From Nautiliaceae bacterium (GTDB lineage Bacteria; Campylobacterota; Campylobacteria; Campylobacterales; Nautiliaceae): DNA of 34,888 nt. A program made the position numbers and the translations under genes. Positions 24,550 to 33,669 of the stretch are shown one piece after another. Position 1 is the first letter of the stretch; each line of letters starts with the position of its first letter. The DNA lies in the NCBI GenBank assembly GCA_027008345.1, contig JALTBU010000056.1, positions 1 to 34,888 of the forward strand, written 5' to 3'. The notes under the pieces were generated by a model. That model saw nothing but the letters and a program-made list of their open reading frames with translations. It did not search any database and was not told the DNA's origin.

Positions 24550-25777
24550 TACCTTCCTTTATTTTTTGAGCCAATTCATAAGAATTTTTTATACAGTCAT
24601 TAAAACTGACTCCCTTATAAGCATTTCCTGTAAGGATTATACCTTCTTTTTTCGCTTCTTCAAAAATCTGACCTATAAGTTTTTGATGTCCCAAAGAATA
24701 ATTGGGAATCGCTTTTTTATGAAGTTTAAGCCAGGTTATTTTAGGATTTTTAGCACCGGTTATTTTTTCTACATCTTTTTTCGCCAGCTTTATAATCTCT
24801 TCTTCATTTAAATCTTTTATTTCAGGATATCTGGCACCTCCAAGCATCACTCTTATTCCATTTCTGTTTGGAAAAATATATTTATCCATTAAAACACCGA
24901 GTGTTTTTTCTTTAATAGTAAGAATTCCAAATCCGATCGGTTTAATATCATCATAATCAAATCCTACTATTGCCACAGGATTATAGTCTATTTTTGAGAG
25001 AAGATTTGATAATTTATTATATTTTTGTAAAATTTTTGCCGCTTCAAAAGCAGGTGTGGCAATAATTATTTTATCAAAATCTTTAAGCTCACCAATATCT
25101 CTTATTTCTTTTTTTATGAATTTTGCATTTGTTTTTTCTTTTAGTTTATTTATAAATTCACTCATTCCATATTCAAATGAATGAAGCTCACCGCTTGGCT
25201 GACCGCCTCTTTTTAATTTTATCATACCTTTAAAAAGTGAACCGTATTCGCATTCTATTTTTTTAAGTTTAGGAAAAGCTGCATTCATAGAAGTTTTAGA
25301 AGGAGTTGATGCATATATTCCTGCAAGCATCGGTACCATCATTTTTTCAGTAAACTCTTTTCCAAGACGCCTAGTTGCAAATTCTTCAACACTTTCTTCC
25401 TTATCACAAACAGGTTTTATAAAAAATTCTTTTAAAATTCTTAATTTTCCCCAAAAACTCATAATATCACTTTTTAAAAAATCAAATGGTTTTACAGGAA
25501 TTTCGACTATTTTATTATCATAAATAAATCTTTTTTTGCTGTTTTCATTAGCTTTTATTGGTTTAATACCTATCTCCTCACATAATTCCATTGTTTTAGG
25601 TGAATTACTTAAAAAGCCGTTAACACCTTCTTCAAAAAGATAACTTTCAATTTTTTGAGTATAAGCTTTCCCACCCCATTTATCTTTTTCAAACACACTT
25701 ACATCAAAATCGTTTTGTAAATAGAAAGCTAGACTAAGACCGCTTATTCCTCCTCCTATAATGGCTAATTTTTGCAT
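24542..25777 (-). CDS. hemY: FAD-dependent protoporphyrinogen oxidase (HemY/HemG-type)
   Basis: A 411-residue amine-oxidase-fold flavoprotein expected to oxidise protoporphyrinogen IX to protoporphyrin IX, completing what HemN begins. The FAD dinucleotide motif is IIGGGISGLSLAFYL (6-20), followed by FEKDKWGGKAYT. The C-terminal FAD-contact region GNAYKGVSFNDCIKN is present. It is a little shorter than Bacillus HemY (about 470). Coproporphyrinogen oxidase activity, as in Gram-positive HemY, is the alternative; hemN in the same window favours the protoporphyrin route. It overlaps lgt by 13 nt and ccdA by 8 nt. Confidence 0.87.
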   Translation of the reverse strand: MQKLAIIGGGISGLSLAFYLQNDFDVSVFEKDKWGGKAYTQKIESYLFEEGVNGFLSNSPKTMELCEEIGIKPIKANENSKKRFIYDNKIVEIPVKPFDFLKSDIMSFWGKLRILKEFFIKPVCDKEESVEEFATRRLGKEFTEKMMVPMLAGIYASTPSKTSMNAAFPKLKKIECEYGSLFKGMIKLKRGGQPSGELHSFEYGMSEFINKLKEKTNAKFIKKEIRDIGELKDFDKIIIATPAFEAAKILQKYNKLSNLLSKIDYNPVAIVGFDYDDIKPIGFGILTIKEKTLGVLMDKYIFPNRNGIRVMLGGARYPEIKDLNEEEIIKLAKKDVEKITGAKNPKITWLKLHKKAIPNYSLGHQKLIGQIFEEAKKEGIILTGNAYKGVSFNDCIKNSYELAQKIKEGNV

Positions 25778-26580
25778 TGTTTTCTCCTATATATTAAAAC
25801 TATAAGACCTGTTATTATCATAAATGAGCTTAATATCTGTCCCATTGTAAATGGACCTATTATAAATCCAAGCTGAACATCAGGCTGGCGCCAAAATTCG
25901 CACAAAAATCTAAAAAATCCATAGGTCACAAGATAAAGACCTATAAGTTCCCCTATACATTTATAAAACTTTTTATAATAAAAATAGATAATTAAAAAAC
26001 TGACTATACCTTCAAAAAAGGCTTCATAAATTCCTATCGGATGCCTGAATGCCCCCTCGATATATACTCCCCAAGGCACATCTGTAACTCTTCCTACAAT
26101 CCTTCCGTTTAGAAAATTACCTATTCTTCCAAAAACATAAGCAAGAGGTACGGCAAGCGCTACTACATCCAATATTTTCCAAAAATTAACTTTTTTAAAA
26201 TAACAAAACAAAATTGTAGCAACGGCAAATCCTATAACCGCTCCATGGTAACTCATACCTGCAATTCCTACAAACTTACCGTTTATAAAAGGATTAAAAG
26301 CCTGCCATGGATGAAGAAGATAATATTTTTGATATCCCGGCATATAAAAAAGAACATACCCAAATCTTGCCCCAAGAATTACACCAATTTCAGCCCATAT
26401 AAAATATTCATCAATTGTTTTTTTATCAAATCCGAGTTTTTCACCAAATTTAACACCCAAATAATACCCGACAATCAATGCAGTAATATACATAAGGGCA
26501 TACCAGTGGACTTTAAAACCAAAAAAAGAAAAAGCTATAGGATTTATATGAGAGTAAATATGCTGCCAAAATTCAATCAA
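25765..26580 (-). CDS. lgt: Prolipoprotein diacylglyceryl transferase
   Basis: Inner-membrane enzyme that transfers diacylglycerol from phosphatidylglycerol to the lipobox cysteine of prolipoproteins. The 271 residues show the Lgt signature RIGNFLNGRIVGR with the conserved Arg and Asn, the SYHGAVIGF motif with the essential His, and about seven membrane helices. It lies in an operon with a predicted lipoprotein two genes beyond ccdA. It starts 40 nt after the CCG-domain protein gene. Confidence 0.96.
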   Translation of the reverse strand: MIEFWQHIYSHINPIAFSFFGFKVHWYALMYITALIVGYYLGVKFGEKLGFDKKTIDEYFIWAEIGVILGARFGYVLFYMPGYQKYYLLHPWQAFNPFINGKFVGIAGMSYHGAVIGFAVATILFCYFKKVNFWKILDVVALAVPLAYVFGRIGNFLNGRIVGRVTDVPWGVYIEGAFRHPIGIYEAFFEGIVSFLIIYFYYKKFYKCIGELIGLYLVTYGFFRFLCEFWRQPDVQLGFIIGPFTMGQILSSFMIITGLIVLIYRRKQCKN

Positions 26581-26608
26581 AATTTTTCCTTTTTAAAAAT
26601 AAAACTAT

Positions 26609-26629
26609 CATTCCTAATTCCTAATTCCT
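26609..26629. repeat. Three-copy 7-bp tandem repeat across the CCG-protein stop codon
   Basis: On the plus strand CATTCCT is followed by AATTCCT twice. In the transcript the unit is AGGAATT. The TAG stop codon of the gene at 26621-27913 lies inside it, and the upstream coding bases are also purine-rich (DEGRGKRN tail). Confidence 0.8.
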
Positions 26630-27913
26630 TTTTCCTCTTCCCTCATCCCTAATTACTTCAGCTATAAGTTCAAGCGGATGTTTAAAAAGTTTATTATCAC
26701 CTACTTTATCAAGATGTTCTGTTATCTGCATTCTACATGCACTACATTCAGCACTTACATATTCCGCCTCTACTTTTTTTATCATTTCAGCTTTAATAAG
26801 CCCTTCTTTTTTAGCTAAATCAAATTTTTCACTTTGAATTGTAATTCCTCCGAATCCACAGCAGATGTTTGGATCTTCCATTTCATTAATGGTATAGTTT
26901 TTAGCTATAAGACTTCTTGGCTCTTTTCTTATATTAAATACCTTACCAAAATGACATGCATCGTGATAAGTTATTTTTTTATCGGTTTGTTTAATATTTT
27001 CAAGTCTTTTTTCAAGGTCTGTATATTTATAAAGCCATTCAGTGGTTCCAAAAATTTTGGATTTTACTCTTTTGTGCCTATCAAGCCATTCAGGCATATA
27101 ATGTTTTATATACTCTTCATAATCTTTTTTAAGCATAGCAGTACATGTGGCTTCCGGGACTAAAATGGCATCCACCTCATCTAAAAAACTCTCAAAATAT
27201 TCTATATTTCTTTTTATAAGTTCCTCAGTTGTTTTAAAATCCCCTGTAAAATATGCAGGTGCCCCACAACATGCCTGTTTTTTTGGAATAAATATATCAA
27301 TATTCAAAAATTTTAAAATATCAACCAGTGCGTCTCCTACTTCCGTATAATTATAATTTGCAAGACAGCCTATAAAAATAGCAACTTTTTTTTGTGGATT
27401 TTCAACTTTAATTCTTTCAGGATATTTTTTTAGAAAACTTTTTTTTCTAAATGCAGGAAGAAGTCTTCCTTTTTTAAGCATTGGAAGATTAAATCTGCTT
27501 CTGATTGATTTTTTTTCTTCTTCAATTTTAAATCCGCAAGTCTGAAAATAAAAACCAAGTTTACTAATTATATCATAAGCCCATCTGTGTTTCAGCATAA
27601 AGAAAAATGCCCTCTTCCACCATGCTATACCGTATTTTTCAGCAACCTTAGCCCTTGCATTTTCTATCATAAAATCAGTTGGAAGTGAATTTGGACATAT
27701 TTCAACACACTGATTGCATAAAAAACACGATTCGACTGTATTTTTTAAATTTTTATCAATTTCAATTTCACCCTCATCAACAGCTTTTAAAATATCCAAA
27801 AAACCTCTTGGAGATGTTGCTTCATCTGGATTTACTCTATGAATTGTACATCCGGGAATACATTTACCGCATTTAATACATAAATCACTTATTTCGCTGA
27901 ATTTAAACACCAT
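26621..27913 (-). CDS. GlcF/GlpC-like protein with two [4Fe-4S] motifs and two CCG domains
   Basis: A 430-residue soluble Fe-S protein. Two ferredoxin motifs are near the N-terminus (LCIKCGKCIPGC at 11-22 and CFLCNQCVEICP at 62-73). Two cysteine-rich CCG domains follow (GCLANYNY with QACCGAPAYFTG, then YHDACH with NICCGFGG). This architecture occurs in the GlcF, LutA/LldE and GlpC subunits of FAD-linked 2-hydroxyacid or glycerol-3-phosphate dehydrogenases and in heterodisulfide-reductase-like proteins. The expected flavoprotein (GlcD) is not adjacent, so the substrate cannot be named. The C-terminus ends in a short charged tail encoded by repeat-like DNA. Confidence 0.88.
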   Translation of the reverse strand: MVFKFSEISDLCIKCGKCIPGCTIHRVNPDEATSPRGFLDILKAVDEGEIEIDKNLKNTVESCFLCNQCVEICPNSLPTDFMIENARAKVAEKYGIAWWKRAFFFMLKHRWAYDIISKLGFYFQTCGFKIEEEKKSIRSRFNLPMLKKGRLLPAFRKKSFLKKYPERIKVENPQKKVAIFIGCLANYNYTEVGDALVDILKFLNIDIFIPKKQACCGAPAYFTGDFKTTEELIKRNIEYFESFLDEVDAILVPEATCTAMLKKDYEEYIKHYMPEWLDRHKRVKSKIFGTTEWLYKYTDLEKRLENIKQTDKKITYHDACHFGKVFNIRKEPRSLIAKNYTINEMEDPNICCGFGGITIQSEKFDLAKKEGLIKAEMIKKVEAEYVSAECSACRMQITEHLDKVGDNKLFKHPLELIAEVIRDEGRGKRN

Positions 27914-27930
27914 CGGCCTTTTTTATGTGG

Positions 27931-27959
27931 AATTTATCAAAATAAAATAAAAATGTAAA
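27931..27959 (-). promoter_or_regulatory. Candidate promoter for the CCG-protein/lgt/hemY/ccdA operon
   Basis: In transcript direction TTTACA (27959-27954), a 17-nt spacer and TAAATT (27936-27931) lie just ahead of the gene starting at 27913. The match is weak, and the rest of the 143-nt gap between this gene and fliY is AT-rich with nothing else I can support. Confidence 0.35.
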
Positions 27960-28056
27960 GTTAATATAAATTACAATACAACAATAAAAAATAAAAGCAT
28001 TATTAAACACATAAAACTTAATCTATCTATAAATGATATTTTTAATAATTAATCAA

Positions 28057-28866
28057 TTAATCTTTTTTTAATGTATTAAGTCTTTCTGCCTTACTTCCTA
28101 TTGAAGTTATCTGAATGCCAAAATTTCCGTCGACTATAACAACTTCACCTTCACCTATTTTTTTGTCTTCAATTAAAATATCAAGAGGTTCACTCGCAAG
28201 TTGATCAAGTTCAACCACACTTCCTATATCCATAGATATTACATCTTTTAAAAGCATAATTTTACTTCCGATTCTAACTCTTAGTTGAAGCTTTATATCC
28301 ATAAGCATTTCAAGATTTTTAACTTCTTCACTTATTACAGAAGAGACTGATGTATTCTCGCTTATATTCTCTTCACCTTGAAAAAGAGATAAAAAAACAT
28401 CATCAAATAAAACTGCACATACACCCGCTATATCTTTAACCTTACAGTTAAAATTTACAATATATGAATAAATTGAAAAATCTTCTTTTTGTGTGACAAA
28501 TTCTGCATCTATTATTTCGAATTTAAGATCAGGCATATCCGGCTGAGCTTCAAGAGTAGTACTTAAAGCGCCAAGAATATTTGAAACAATCTCTTTAATT
28601 GCATCTAAATCATCCGCATCTATTTCTTCTTTTGTCTCACCTTCACCTCCAAGCATTAAATCACAAACTGCACTTGAAAATGCTGGGGGAAGTAAAAAAC
28701 ACATTCTCCCTTTTGGAGTTACTTTGACCTCAACTTTTACAAAAGGAGGATTTGGCTCGCCTATTTCTTTGGATTGTGACAAAATATTGATTTCTGGTGA
28801 AAGCCCTATTAAACCTTCAACTGTCGATTTTATCTCACTTTGCAGTAAATTTATAAAATCATTCAC
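28057..28866 (-). CDS. fliY: Flagellar motor switch protein FliY
   Basis: A 269-residue FliN-related C-ring protein. The C-terminal SpoA domain (about 190-262) shows LMDIKLQLRVRIGSKIMLLK, GSVVELDQLASEPLDI and the GEVVIVDGNFGIQI ending. The N-terminal two thirds form the FliY-type extension seen in Campylobacter and Helicobacter; I see no clear CheC phosphatase motif. It overlaps fliM by 8 nt and is the last gene of the operon. Confidence 0.92.
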   Translation of the reverse strand: MNDFINLLQSEIKSTVEGLIGLSPEINILSQSKEIGEPNPPFVKVEVKVTPKGRMCFLLPPAFSSAVCDLMLGGEGETKEEIDADDLDAIKEIVSNILGALSTTLEAQPDMPDLKFEIIDAEFVTQKEDFSIYSYIVNFNCKVKDIAGVCAVLFDDVFLSLFQGEENISENTSVSSVISEEVKNLEMLMDIKLQLRVRIGSKIMLLKDVISMDIGSVVELDQLASEPLDILIEDKKIGEGEVVIVDGNFGIQITSIGSKAERLNTLKKD

Positions 28867-29929
28867 CTTCTTCTCCTGTTATCTGTTCAAGTTTTTGTTT
28901 TCTTTTTAGTTCCAAATATTCCAAAATTTCTTTAACTTCATCATGTTCAGTTTTGAGTTTTTCTTTTATTTTAATACATCTTCTATATCTTCTTACACCA
29001 AAATCAGCTATAAATTTTTCTCTCCCATCCACTTTTACAACCACTGTATCATTTGCAGGTCTGTCAAGTTTTATTATATCGCCTACTTCAAGCTCCATTA
29101 CTTCTTTCATATTAAGTTTGGCATACCCAAGTACAGCTTCAAGTTCTATTTTTGCACCCCTAAGCAAGGCTCTTAATTCTTTATTTCTTGATTTTCTACT
29201 ACTTGTTTCACTAAGCATCAAATCCCTGCTTGCAAGTTTTGGCAACAGAGATTCAATCGAAATAACAGGATAACATATATTCATCATACCGCTTGTCTGA
29301 CCGATTATTATCTCCATTACAACCATTATTACTATCTCATTTTGTGCAACAATTTGAACTACATTGGGACTTGATTCTTTTGCTTCTATAATAGGATAAA
29401 CTTCCATAATAGGAGACCAAACATCTTTCATATTTTGTGTAATTACTCTTAAAATCTGATCAAGAAGATTTAATTCAATATCTGTAAATTCCCTATTTGC
29501 ATCAAAAGGCACACCAGGACCACCTAAAAGCCTGTCAATCATTGGAAATACAATAGAAGGGTTTAATTCAATCACACCTTTTCCATCAAGGGGTTTAAAA
29601 GAAAAAACATTAAATGAAGTGGGACTTGGCAAGCTCATAAGAAATTCCCCATATGTCATCTGATCAACTGAGTGAAGCTGAATTTCAACAATACTTCTCA
29701 TAAGTGAAGATATATCGCTTGCGAGGTTTCTTGCCATTTTATCATGAAGTGCCCTTATACTTCTTAATTGCTCTTTACTTACTCTATTTGGTCTTTTGAA
29801 ATCATAAAGAGTAATTTGACGCTGTTCTAAAATATCCGGAGTTTTTTCAAGCTCATCCGGAGTTACCTCCTCATCTTCAACAACTTCTAAAAGAGCGTCA
29901 ATTTCCTCTTGTGATAAAATCTCAGCCAT
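28859..29929 (-). CDS. fliM: Flagellar motor switch protein FliM
   Basis: A 356-residue C-ring protein that receives CheY-P. The N-terminus has the CheY-P binding motif ILSQEEIDALL. The middle domain includes MTYGEFLMSLPSPTSF and MIDRLLGGPG. The C-terminal SpoA/FliN-like domain has VMELEVGDIIKLDRPAND. Its start overlaps fliA by 8 nt. Confidence 0.97.
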   Translation of the reverse strand: MAEILSQEEIDALLEVVEDEEVTPDELEKTPDILEQRQITLYDFKRPNRVSKEQLRSIRALHDKMARNLASDISSLMRSIVEIQLHSVDQMTYGEFLMSLPSPTSFNVFSFKPLDGKGVIELNPSIVFPMIDRLLGGPGVPFDANREFTDIELNLLDQILRVITQNMKDVWSPIMEVYPIIEAKESSPNVVQIVAQNEIVIMVVMEIIIGQTSGMMNICYPVISIESLLPKLASRDLMLSETSSRKSRNKELRALLRGAKIELEAVLGYAKLNMKEVMELEVGDIIKLDRPANDTVVVKVDGREKFIADFGVRRYRRCIKIKEKLKTEHDEVKEILEYLELKRKQKLEQITGEEGE

Positions 29930-30599
29930 TTAGTTCTTTCCTTATTTTTTTAATTACTTTTTTATGAATTTGAGAAACTCTACTTTCTGTAACTTCAAGT
30001 ATTTCTGCTATTTCTTTTAATGATAATTCTTCAAAATAATAAAGCTGTATTACCAGCTGTTCTTTTTCTGGCAAAGTTTTAAGAACTTTTTTAACAGACT
30101 CCAAAAGTTCTTCTTGTTCTATTTTTTTTTCAATATTTTCAAAATAATTAAGCTGATCTTCAATAGGCATTACACTGTATATCTCATTTGCAGTTCTTGC
30201 ACTTTTTATCTTTTCAATATCTACATTTAAAATTTCACTCAAATATTCATTACTTGGTTCATAATTATATCTGCATACATAATCCTCTATAATTTTATCA
30301 ATCTGTTTTACAAGTTTCCTGTCCCCTCTACTTAAAGTATCAAGTTTTCTTAAAAAATCAAGCATTGCCCCATATATACGTTTTTGGGCATAGCCCCAAA
30401 AATTATCATTTTGCTTGGGATCATATCTATAAGATAATTTAACAAGTTCTTCATACCCAATTGAGACAAGTTCATTAAAATCGACACTTTCAGGAAGCCT
30501 CTCTTTAAGTTTTGCTGCCATTGCCTTTACAGCTGGCATATAATCAGCTGCCAAATTTTTTTTATAAGTTTCAAGCTCCTTTACATAAGGATTACACAT
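29922..30599 (-). CDS. fliA: Flagellar sigma factor FliA (sigma-28)
   Basis: A 225-residue sigma factor for late flagellar genes. Region 2 contains YAQKRIYGAMLDFLRKLD. Region 3 lies around residues 100-135. Region 4 carries the helix-turn-helix LKEIAEILEVTESRVSQIHK near the C-terminus. The order flhF-flhG-membrane protein-fliA-fliM-fliY is the same as I recall for Campylobacter. It overlaps both neighbours by 8 nt. Confidence 0.96.
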   Translation of the reverse strand: MCNPYVKELETYKKNLAADYMPAVKAMAAKLKERLPESVDFNELVSIGYEELVKLSYRYDPKQNDNFWGYAQKRIYGAMLDFLRKLDTLSRGDRKLVKQIDKIIEDYVCRYNYEPSNEYLSEILNVDIEKIKSARTANEIYSVMPIEDQLNYFENIEKKIEQEELLESVKKVLKTLPEKEQLVIQLYYFEELSLKEIAEILEVTESRVSQIHKKVIKKIRKELNG

Positions 30600-30933
30600 T
30601 CTTTTTCTTTCTTATGATTTCAAGTTCTTCTTCTTCTATTTTTTTTATAAAATCATAACTTTGAATAATAAAATCTTCACATTTTTCAAGCTCTTTTATC
30701 TGCACATCAAGTATTTCATCGACCTGATGTTTATTAAAAAATACAATCTGTTTGATATTTAAATATTTTATAAAAAATGAAACGCTTGCTAATGAAACAA
30801 CATAAAATAAAGTAGTAATTAAAAATGTGGCAAATAGAAAATCAAAAAAATCAAAATCCTTTAAAATTGAAAATATTATCCCAATAAAAAAACCGCTAAC
30901 ACTTGCAAAATATATAAAATTCTCTCCTCTCAT
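30592..30933 (-). CDS. Small two-helix membrane protein between flhG and fliA
   Basis: A 113-residue protein of unknown function with two hydrophobic helices (about 5-24 and 28-55) and a charged, probably helical cytoplasmic tail (LDVQIKELEKCEDFI, EEEELEIIRKKKN). The same position is held by a small membrane protein in Campylobacter (Cj0062c, from memory), so it is probably a conserved member of the flagellar operon. It lies 9 nt after flhG and overlaps fliA by 8 nt. Confidence 0.78.
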   Translation of the reverse strand: MRGENFIYFASVSGFFIGIIFSILKDFDFFDFLFATFLITTLFYVVSLASVSFFIKYLNIKQIVFFNKHQVDEILDVQIKELEKCEDFIIQSYDFIKKIEEEELEIIRKKKNV

Positions 30934-30942
30934 TTTCTACCT

Positions 30943-31806
30943 TTAAAAACCTGCAAAAATTTTTTTGAAAAAATCTTTAATACCGCTTTTATTTTCAAGC
31001 ACATTTCGTTCCGAAATTTTGGCAATTTTTTTTGCGATTGAAAACATCTGTTCTGATACAGCCGAATTAGGAAATTCTTTTACAAAAATCTGCCTTTTTA
31101 TCGATGATGTCGAAATTATTTTATTTTTTTGTATAAATCCAAGCATTTGAAGTCTGAAATCTCTTTTTATATTGTTTTTTGCAACATTAAAAATTGTTTT
31201 AAAAACATTTCTTGCCTCTTTTTCATTTGCGACTTCATTTAACAACATATAAATCAAATCTCTTTTTTCACTTATAACTTTTATCATTGCATAAGCATCT
31301 GTTATAGCAGCAGGTTCTGGTACAGTTACAACTAACACATCATCAGCCGCATCTAAAAAAACCTGAACTCTTTTATCGATTCCCGCACTTGTGTCGATTA
31401 TAAAAAAATCATAATCTTTTAAAAAATCAAGCTGAGTAAAAAAACTGTTTAAATTTCTCTCATCTGCATATTTTATAATATCTTCACCGCTTTCACCAGG
31501 TATTAAAGTAAAACCGTCTTCAATATCAATAGCCACATCTTTTAATTCACACTCACCTTTTAATACATTAAATATATTTTTTTTAGCATTAACCCTTAAA
31601 AGCACATCAAGATTAGCAAGACCGATATCTGCATCAAACAAAGCCACTTTAAATCCAAGTGAATGAAGGGCATAACCGAGATTAGCACTGATTGTAGATT
31701 TCCCAACCCCGCCTTTACCGCTTGTAATCGCAACTACCCTTGTGGGAAGTTCTTTTTTTACATCATTTTGAACTAAATCTTTTAGTTTATCGGCCTGCGT
31801 TTTCAA
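30943..31806 (-). CDS. flhG: Flagellar number regulator FlhG (MinD-like ATPase)
   Basis: A 287-residue P-loop ATPase of the MinD/ParA group. The deviant Walker A motif is TSGKGGVGKSTISANLG (about 28-44), the switch region is LFDADIGLANLDVLL and Walker B is FFIIDTSAGID. FlhG works with FlhF to set flagellar number and, in Campylobacter, cell division symmetry. The start overlaps the flhF stop by 4 nt. Confidence 0.95.
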   Translation of the reverse strand: MKTQADKLKDLVQNDVKKELPTRVVAITSGKGGVGKSTISANLGYALHSLGFKVALFDADIGLANLDVLLRVNAKKNIFNVLKGECELKDVAIDIEDGFTLIPGESGEDIIKYADERNLNSFFTQLDFLKDYDFFIIDTSAGIDKRVQVFLDAADDVLVVTVPEPAAITDAYAMIKVISEKRDLIYMLLNEVANEKEARNVFKTIFNVAKNNIKRDFRLQMLGFIQKNKIISTSSIKRQIFVKEFPNSAVSEQMFSIAKKIAKISERNVLENKSGIKDFFKKIFAGF

Positions 31807-32999
31807 CTAAGCTCCTTTTCTAAAATACCTTTTAAAAGATATTCTGCATTTGCTTCCATTAAATCATCAGGAACTTCCTGACCAATAGAGTAATAACTGA
31901 CAGGTTTTTTAGTATCAAGAAGAAGAGAAAAAATATTGCCGTAATTTCTTGTCTCATCTAGTTTTGTAAATATCAGGGTATCAATAGGTAAAATTGAAAA
32001 ATTATTATAAATATCCGTTAAATCTTCATATTTGGTTATTGCCGAAAGTACGAGATTTATATTAATTTCAGCAAAAGTATTAATTTTTAAAAAACTGCTG
32101 AGTTTTTCTATTTTTTCTTTATCGTGTTGAGAACTACCAACAGTATCTATCAAAATATAATCATTATGTCTTAGTGCTTTTAATGCTTCTTCGAAATCAC
32201 TCGGATCAACAACCGTTTCAATAGGAAGTCTCATCATTTTTGCATAAGTCATAAGCTGTTCAACAGCCCCGATTCTGTATGTATCAAGTGTAATAATTCC
32301 GACTTTATGACGTGCACTCAGTTTATAAGCATACCTTGCGGCAAGTTTTGCTATGGTAGTGGTTTTCCCAACACCGGTAGGTCCTACAAACATCATAATT
32401 TTTTTATGAGGAGGTTTTATTTCCCTTTCTATTCTTACCGGTATCATTTTTTTAAGCAATGTATGAAAATATCTTTTTATTGCGGTTCTGTTTTTTCTCA
32501 TTTTAAGAGGCATATATTTAATAGTAAGTCTCATTATCTCATCAAGATGTTTTGAAGCAATACCACTTGCTTTTGCAAGAGCATATATTTCACTAAATTC
32601 AGGAGGTAATTCGAGTTCATTTTTATTTGTTATATCCCATACTGTTGCTTGAAGATATTTTAGGGTATCCGCAATTTTTGAAATCTCTTCTTTAAGAGCC
32701 ATAATTTCGTCATTGTTAACTGGTCTTAAACTATTAGTCACTTTCTTTTCATTTTTAGATAAAGAGCTTATTTCTTTTGCAGCAGTAGAAAGTTTTAAAA
32801 GTACTTCATCGTTTTTTTTAGGTTCAATTTTTTTTACATCTTCCTCGACGGCAACAACAATCTCATATAATCCGGGAGAACTGAGGGTTTTCCTTTTTAT
32901 TTCTTTACTTGAAACAATTACAACATCATCTCCAAGCTCGGTTTTAATTTTATTGAGTGCCTCTGTATATGTGGGTGCCGTAAATGTTTTAAGTTTCAA
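31803..32999 (-). CDS. flhF: Flagellar biosynthesis GTPase FlhF
   Basis: A 398-residue SRP-type GTPase that places the flagellum at the pole. The N-terminal B domain (about 1-110) is charged and of low similarity. The NG domain contains G1 GPTGVGKTTTIAKLAA (about 207), DTYRIGAVEQL, G3 DTVGSSQHD and G4 FTKLDETRNYG. It overlaps folK by 11 nt and flhG by 4 nt. Confidence 0.96.
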   Translation of the reverse strand: MKLKTFTAPTYTEALNKIKTELGDDVVIVSSKEIKRKTLSSPGLYEIVVAVEEDVKKIEPKKNDEVLLKLSTAAKEISSLSKNEKKVTNSLRPVNNDEIMALKEEISKIADTLKYLQATVWDITNKNELELPPEFSEIYALAKASGIASKHLDEIMRLTIKYMPLKMRKNRTAIKRYFHTLLKKMIPVRIEREIKPPHKKIMMFVGPTGVGKTTTIAKLAARYAYKLSARHKVGIITLDTYRIGAVEQLMTYAKMMRLPIETVVDPSDFEEALKALRHNDYILIDTVGSSQHDKEKIEKLSSFLKINTFAEININLVLSAITKYEDLTDIYNNFSILPIDTLIFTKLDETRNYGNIFSLLLDTKKPVSYYSIGQEVPDDLMEANAEYLLKGILEKELS

Positions 33000-33504
33000 T
33001 TTTATCCTTTAAAGCAAGTGGTACCAAAACCGAATCCCTTTGTTTAAAATACGGATGCGGCAATATTAAACCGGGTCTATTGATTTTTATATTGTCATAA
33101 ATAATTATATCTAAATCCAGAGTCCTTGGAGCGTTTTTGAAACTTCTTTTTCTTCCAAATTTTTTTTCTGTATAAAGCAAAAACCTCAAAAGCTCATAAG
33201 GAGAAAAATTTGTATAAATAACCAAAATCGTATTATAAAAATAAGGCTGATTTAAATAACCAAAAGGAGGATTTTTATAAATTACCGATGTTTGTACAAT
33301 ATCTATTTTTGGATGTGAATTTAAAAAAGCATACAATTTTTTAAATCTTCTTGTACACTCTCCTAAATTACAGCCCACTCCTATTAAAGCCTTGTGTCTT
33401 TTCATTGATTTTTTTATTTTTGCAGGGAAAAAAACGGAAGAAAAAATTTCTTTATCATCTATTTTTATTTTTCTAAAACCTCTTTTTAATTGTAACTTTC
33501 CCAT
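32989..33504 (-). CDS. folK: HPPK, 6-hydroxymethyl-7,8-dihydropterin pyrophosphokinase
   Basis: A folate pathway enzyme that transfers pyrophosphate from ATP to hydroxymethyl-dihydropterin. The 171 residues carry an N-terminal extension of about 30 residues before the usual start (KALIGVGCNLGE). The HPPK signatures PPFGYLNQPYFYNT and RTLDLDIIIYD are followed by LPHPYFKQRDSVLVPL. folK next to flhF is the arrangement I recall from Campylobacter. The start codon directly abuts the stop codon of the preceding small gene. Confidence 0.94.
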   Translation of the reverse strand: MGKLQLKRGFRKIKIDDKEIFSSVFFPAKIKKSMKRHKALIGVGCNLGECTRRFKKLYAFLNSHPKIDIVQTSVIYKNPPFGYLNQPYFYNTILVIYTNFSPYELLRFLLYTEKKFGRKRSFKNAPRTLDLDIIIYDNIKINRPGLILPHPYFKQRDSVLVPLALKDKIET

Positions 33505-33669
33505 TTATTTCGGCATTCCTTTTCCTGTTATGTATCCATAAATTCTTCTTGTAATTCTTTTTAATATTGGAGTAAAATCTTTTTTTTCTATTGCTCTTTT
33601 TACTGCATTAAAATCACCCAAATATTTAGCCGTTTTATACAAAATTGTACGTATTTTACTTATACTCAT
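33505..33669 (-). CDS. Small basic protein of 54 residues, unknown function
   Basis: A short reading frame beginning MSISKIRTILYKTAK and ending GYITGKGMPK. It is rich in Lys and Arg with no signal peptide. The ATG (33667-33669) overlaps the pepQ stop in an ATGA, and its TAA abuts the folK ATG, so it fills the pepQ-folK gap exactly as an operon gene would. A ribosome site is present upstream inside pepQ (GGAGGCGG, with GCGGA closest to the start). The core YLGDFNAVKRA resembles small conserved basic proteins I have seen in Campylobacterota, with no known function. Confidence 0.72.
   Translation of the reverse strand: MSISKIRTILYKTAKYLGDFNAVKRAIEKKDFTPILKRITRRIYGYITGKGMPK

Noticed and set aside
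27999..28049. 9-bp inverted repeat ATTATTAAA / TTTAATAAT after fliY
   Set aside because: A/T-only arms with a 33-nt loop are expected by chance in this sequence; no G/C stem or T run supports a terminator.
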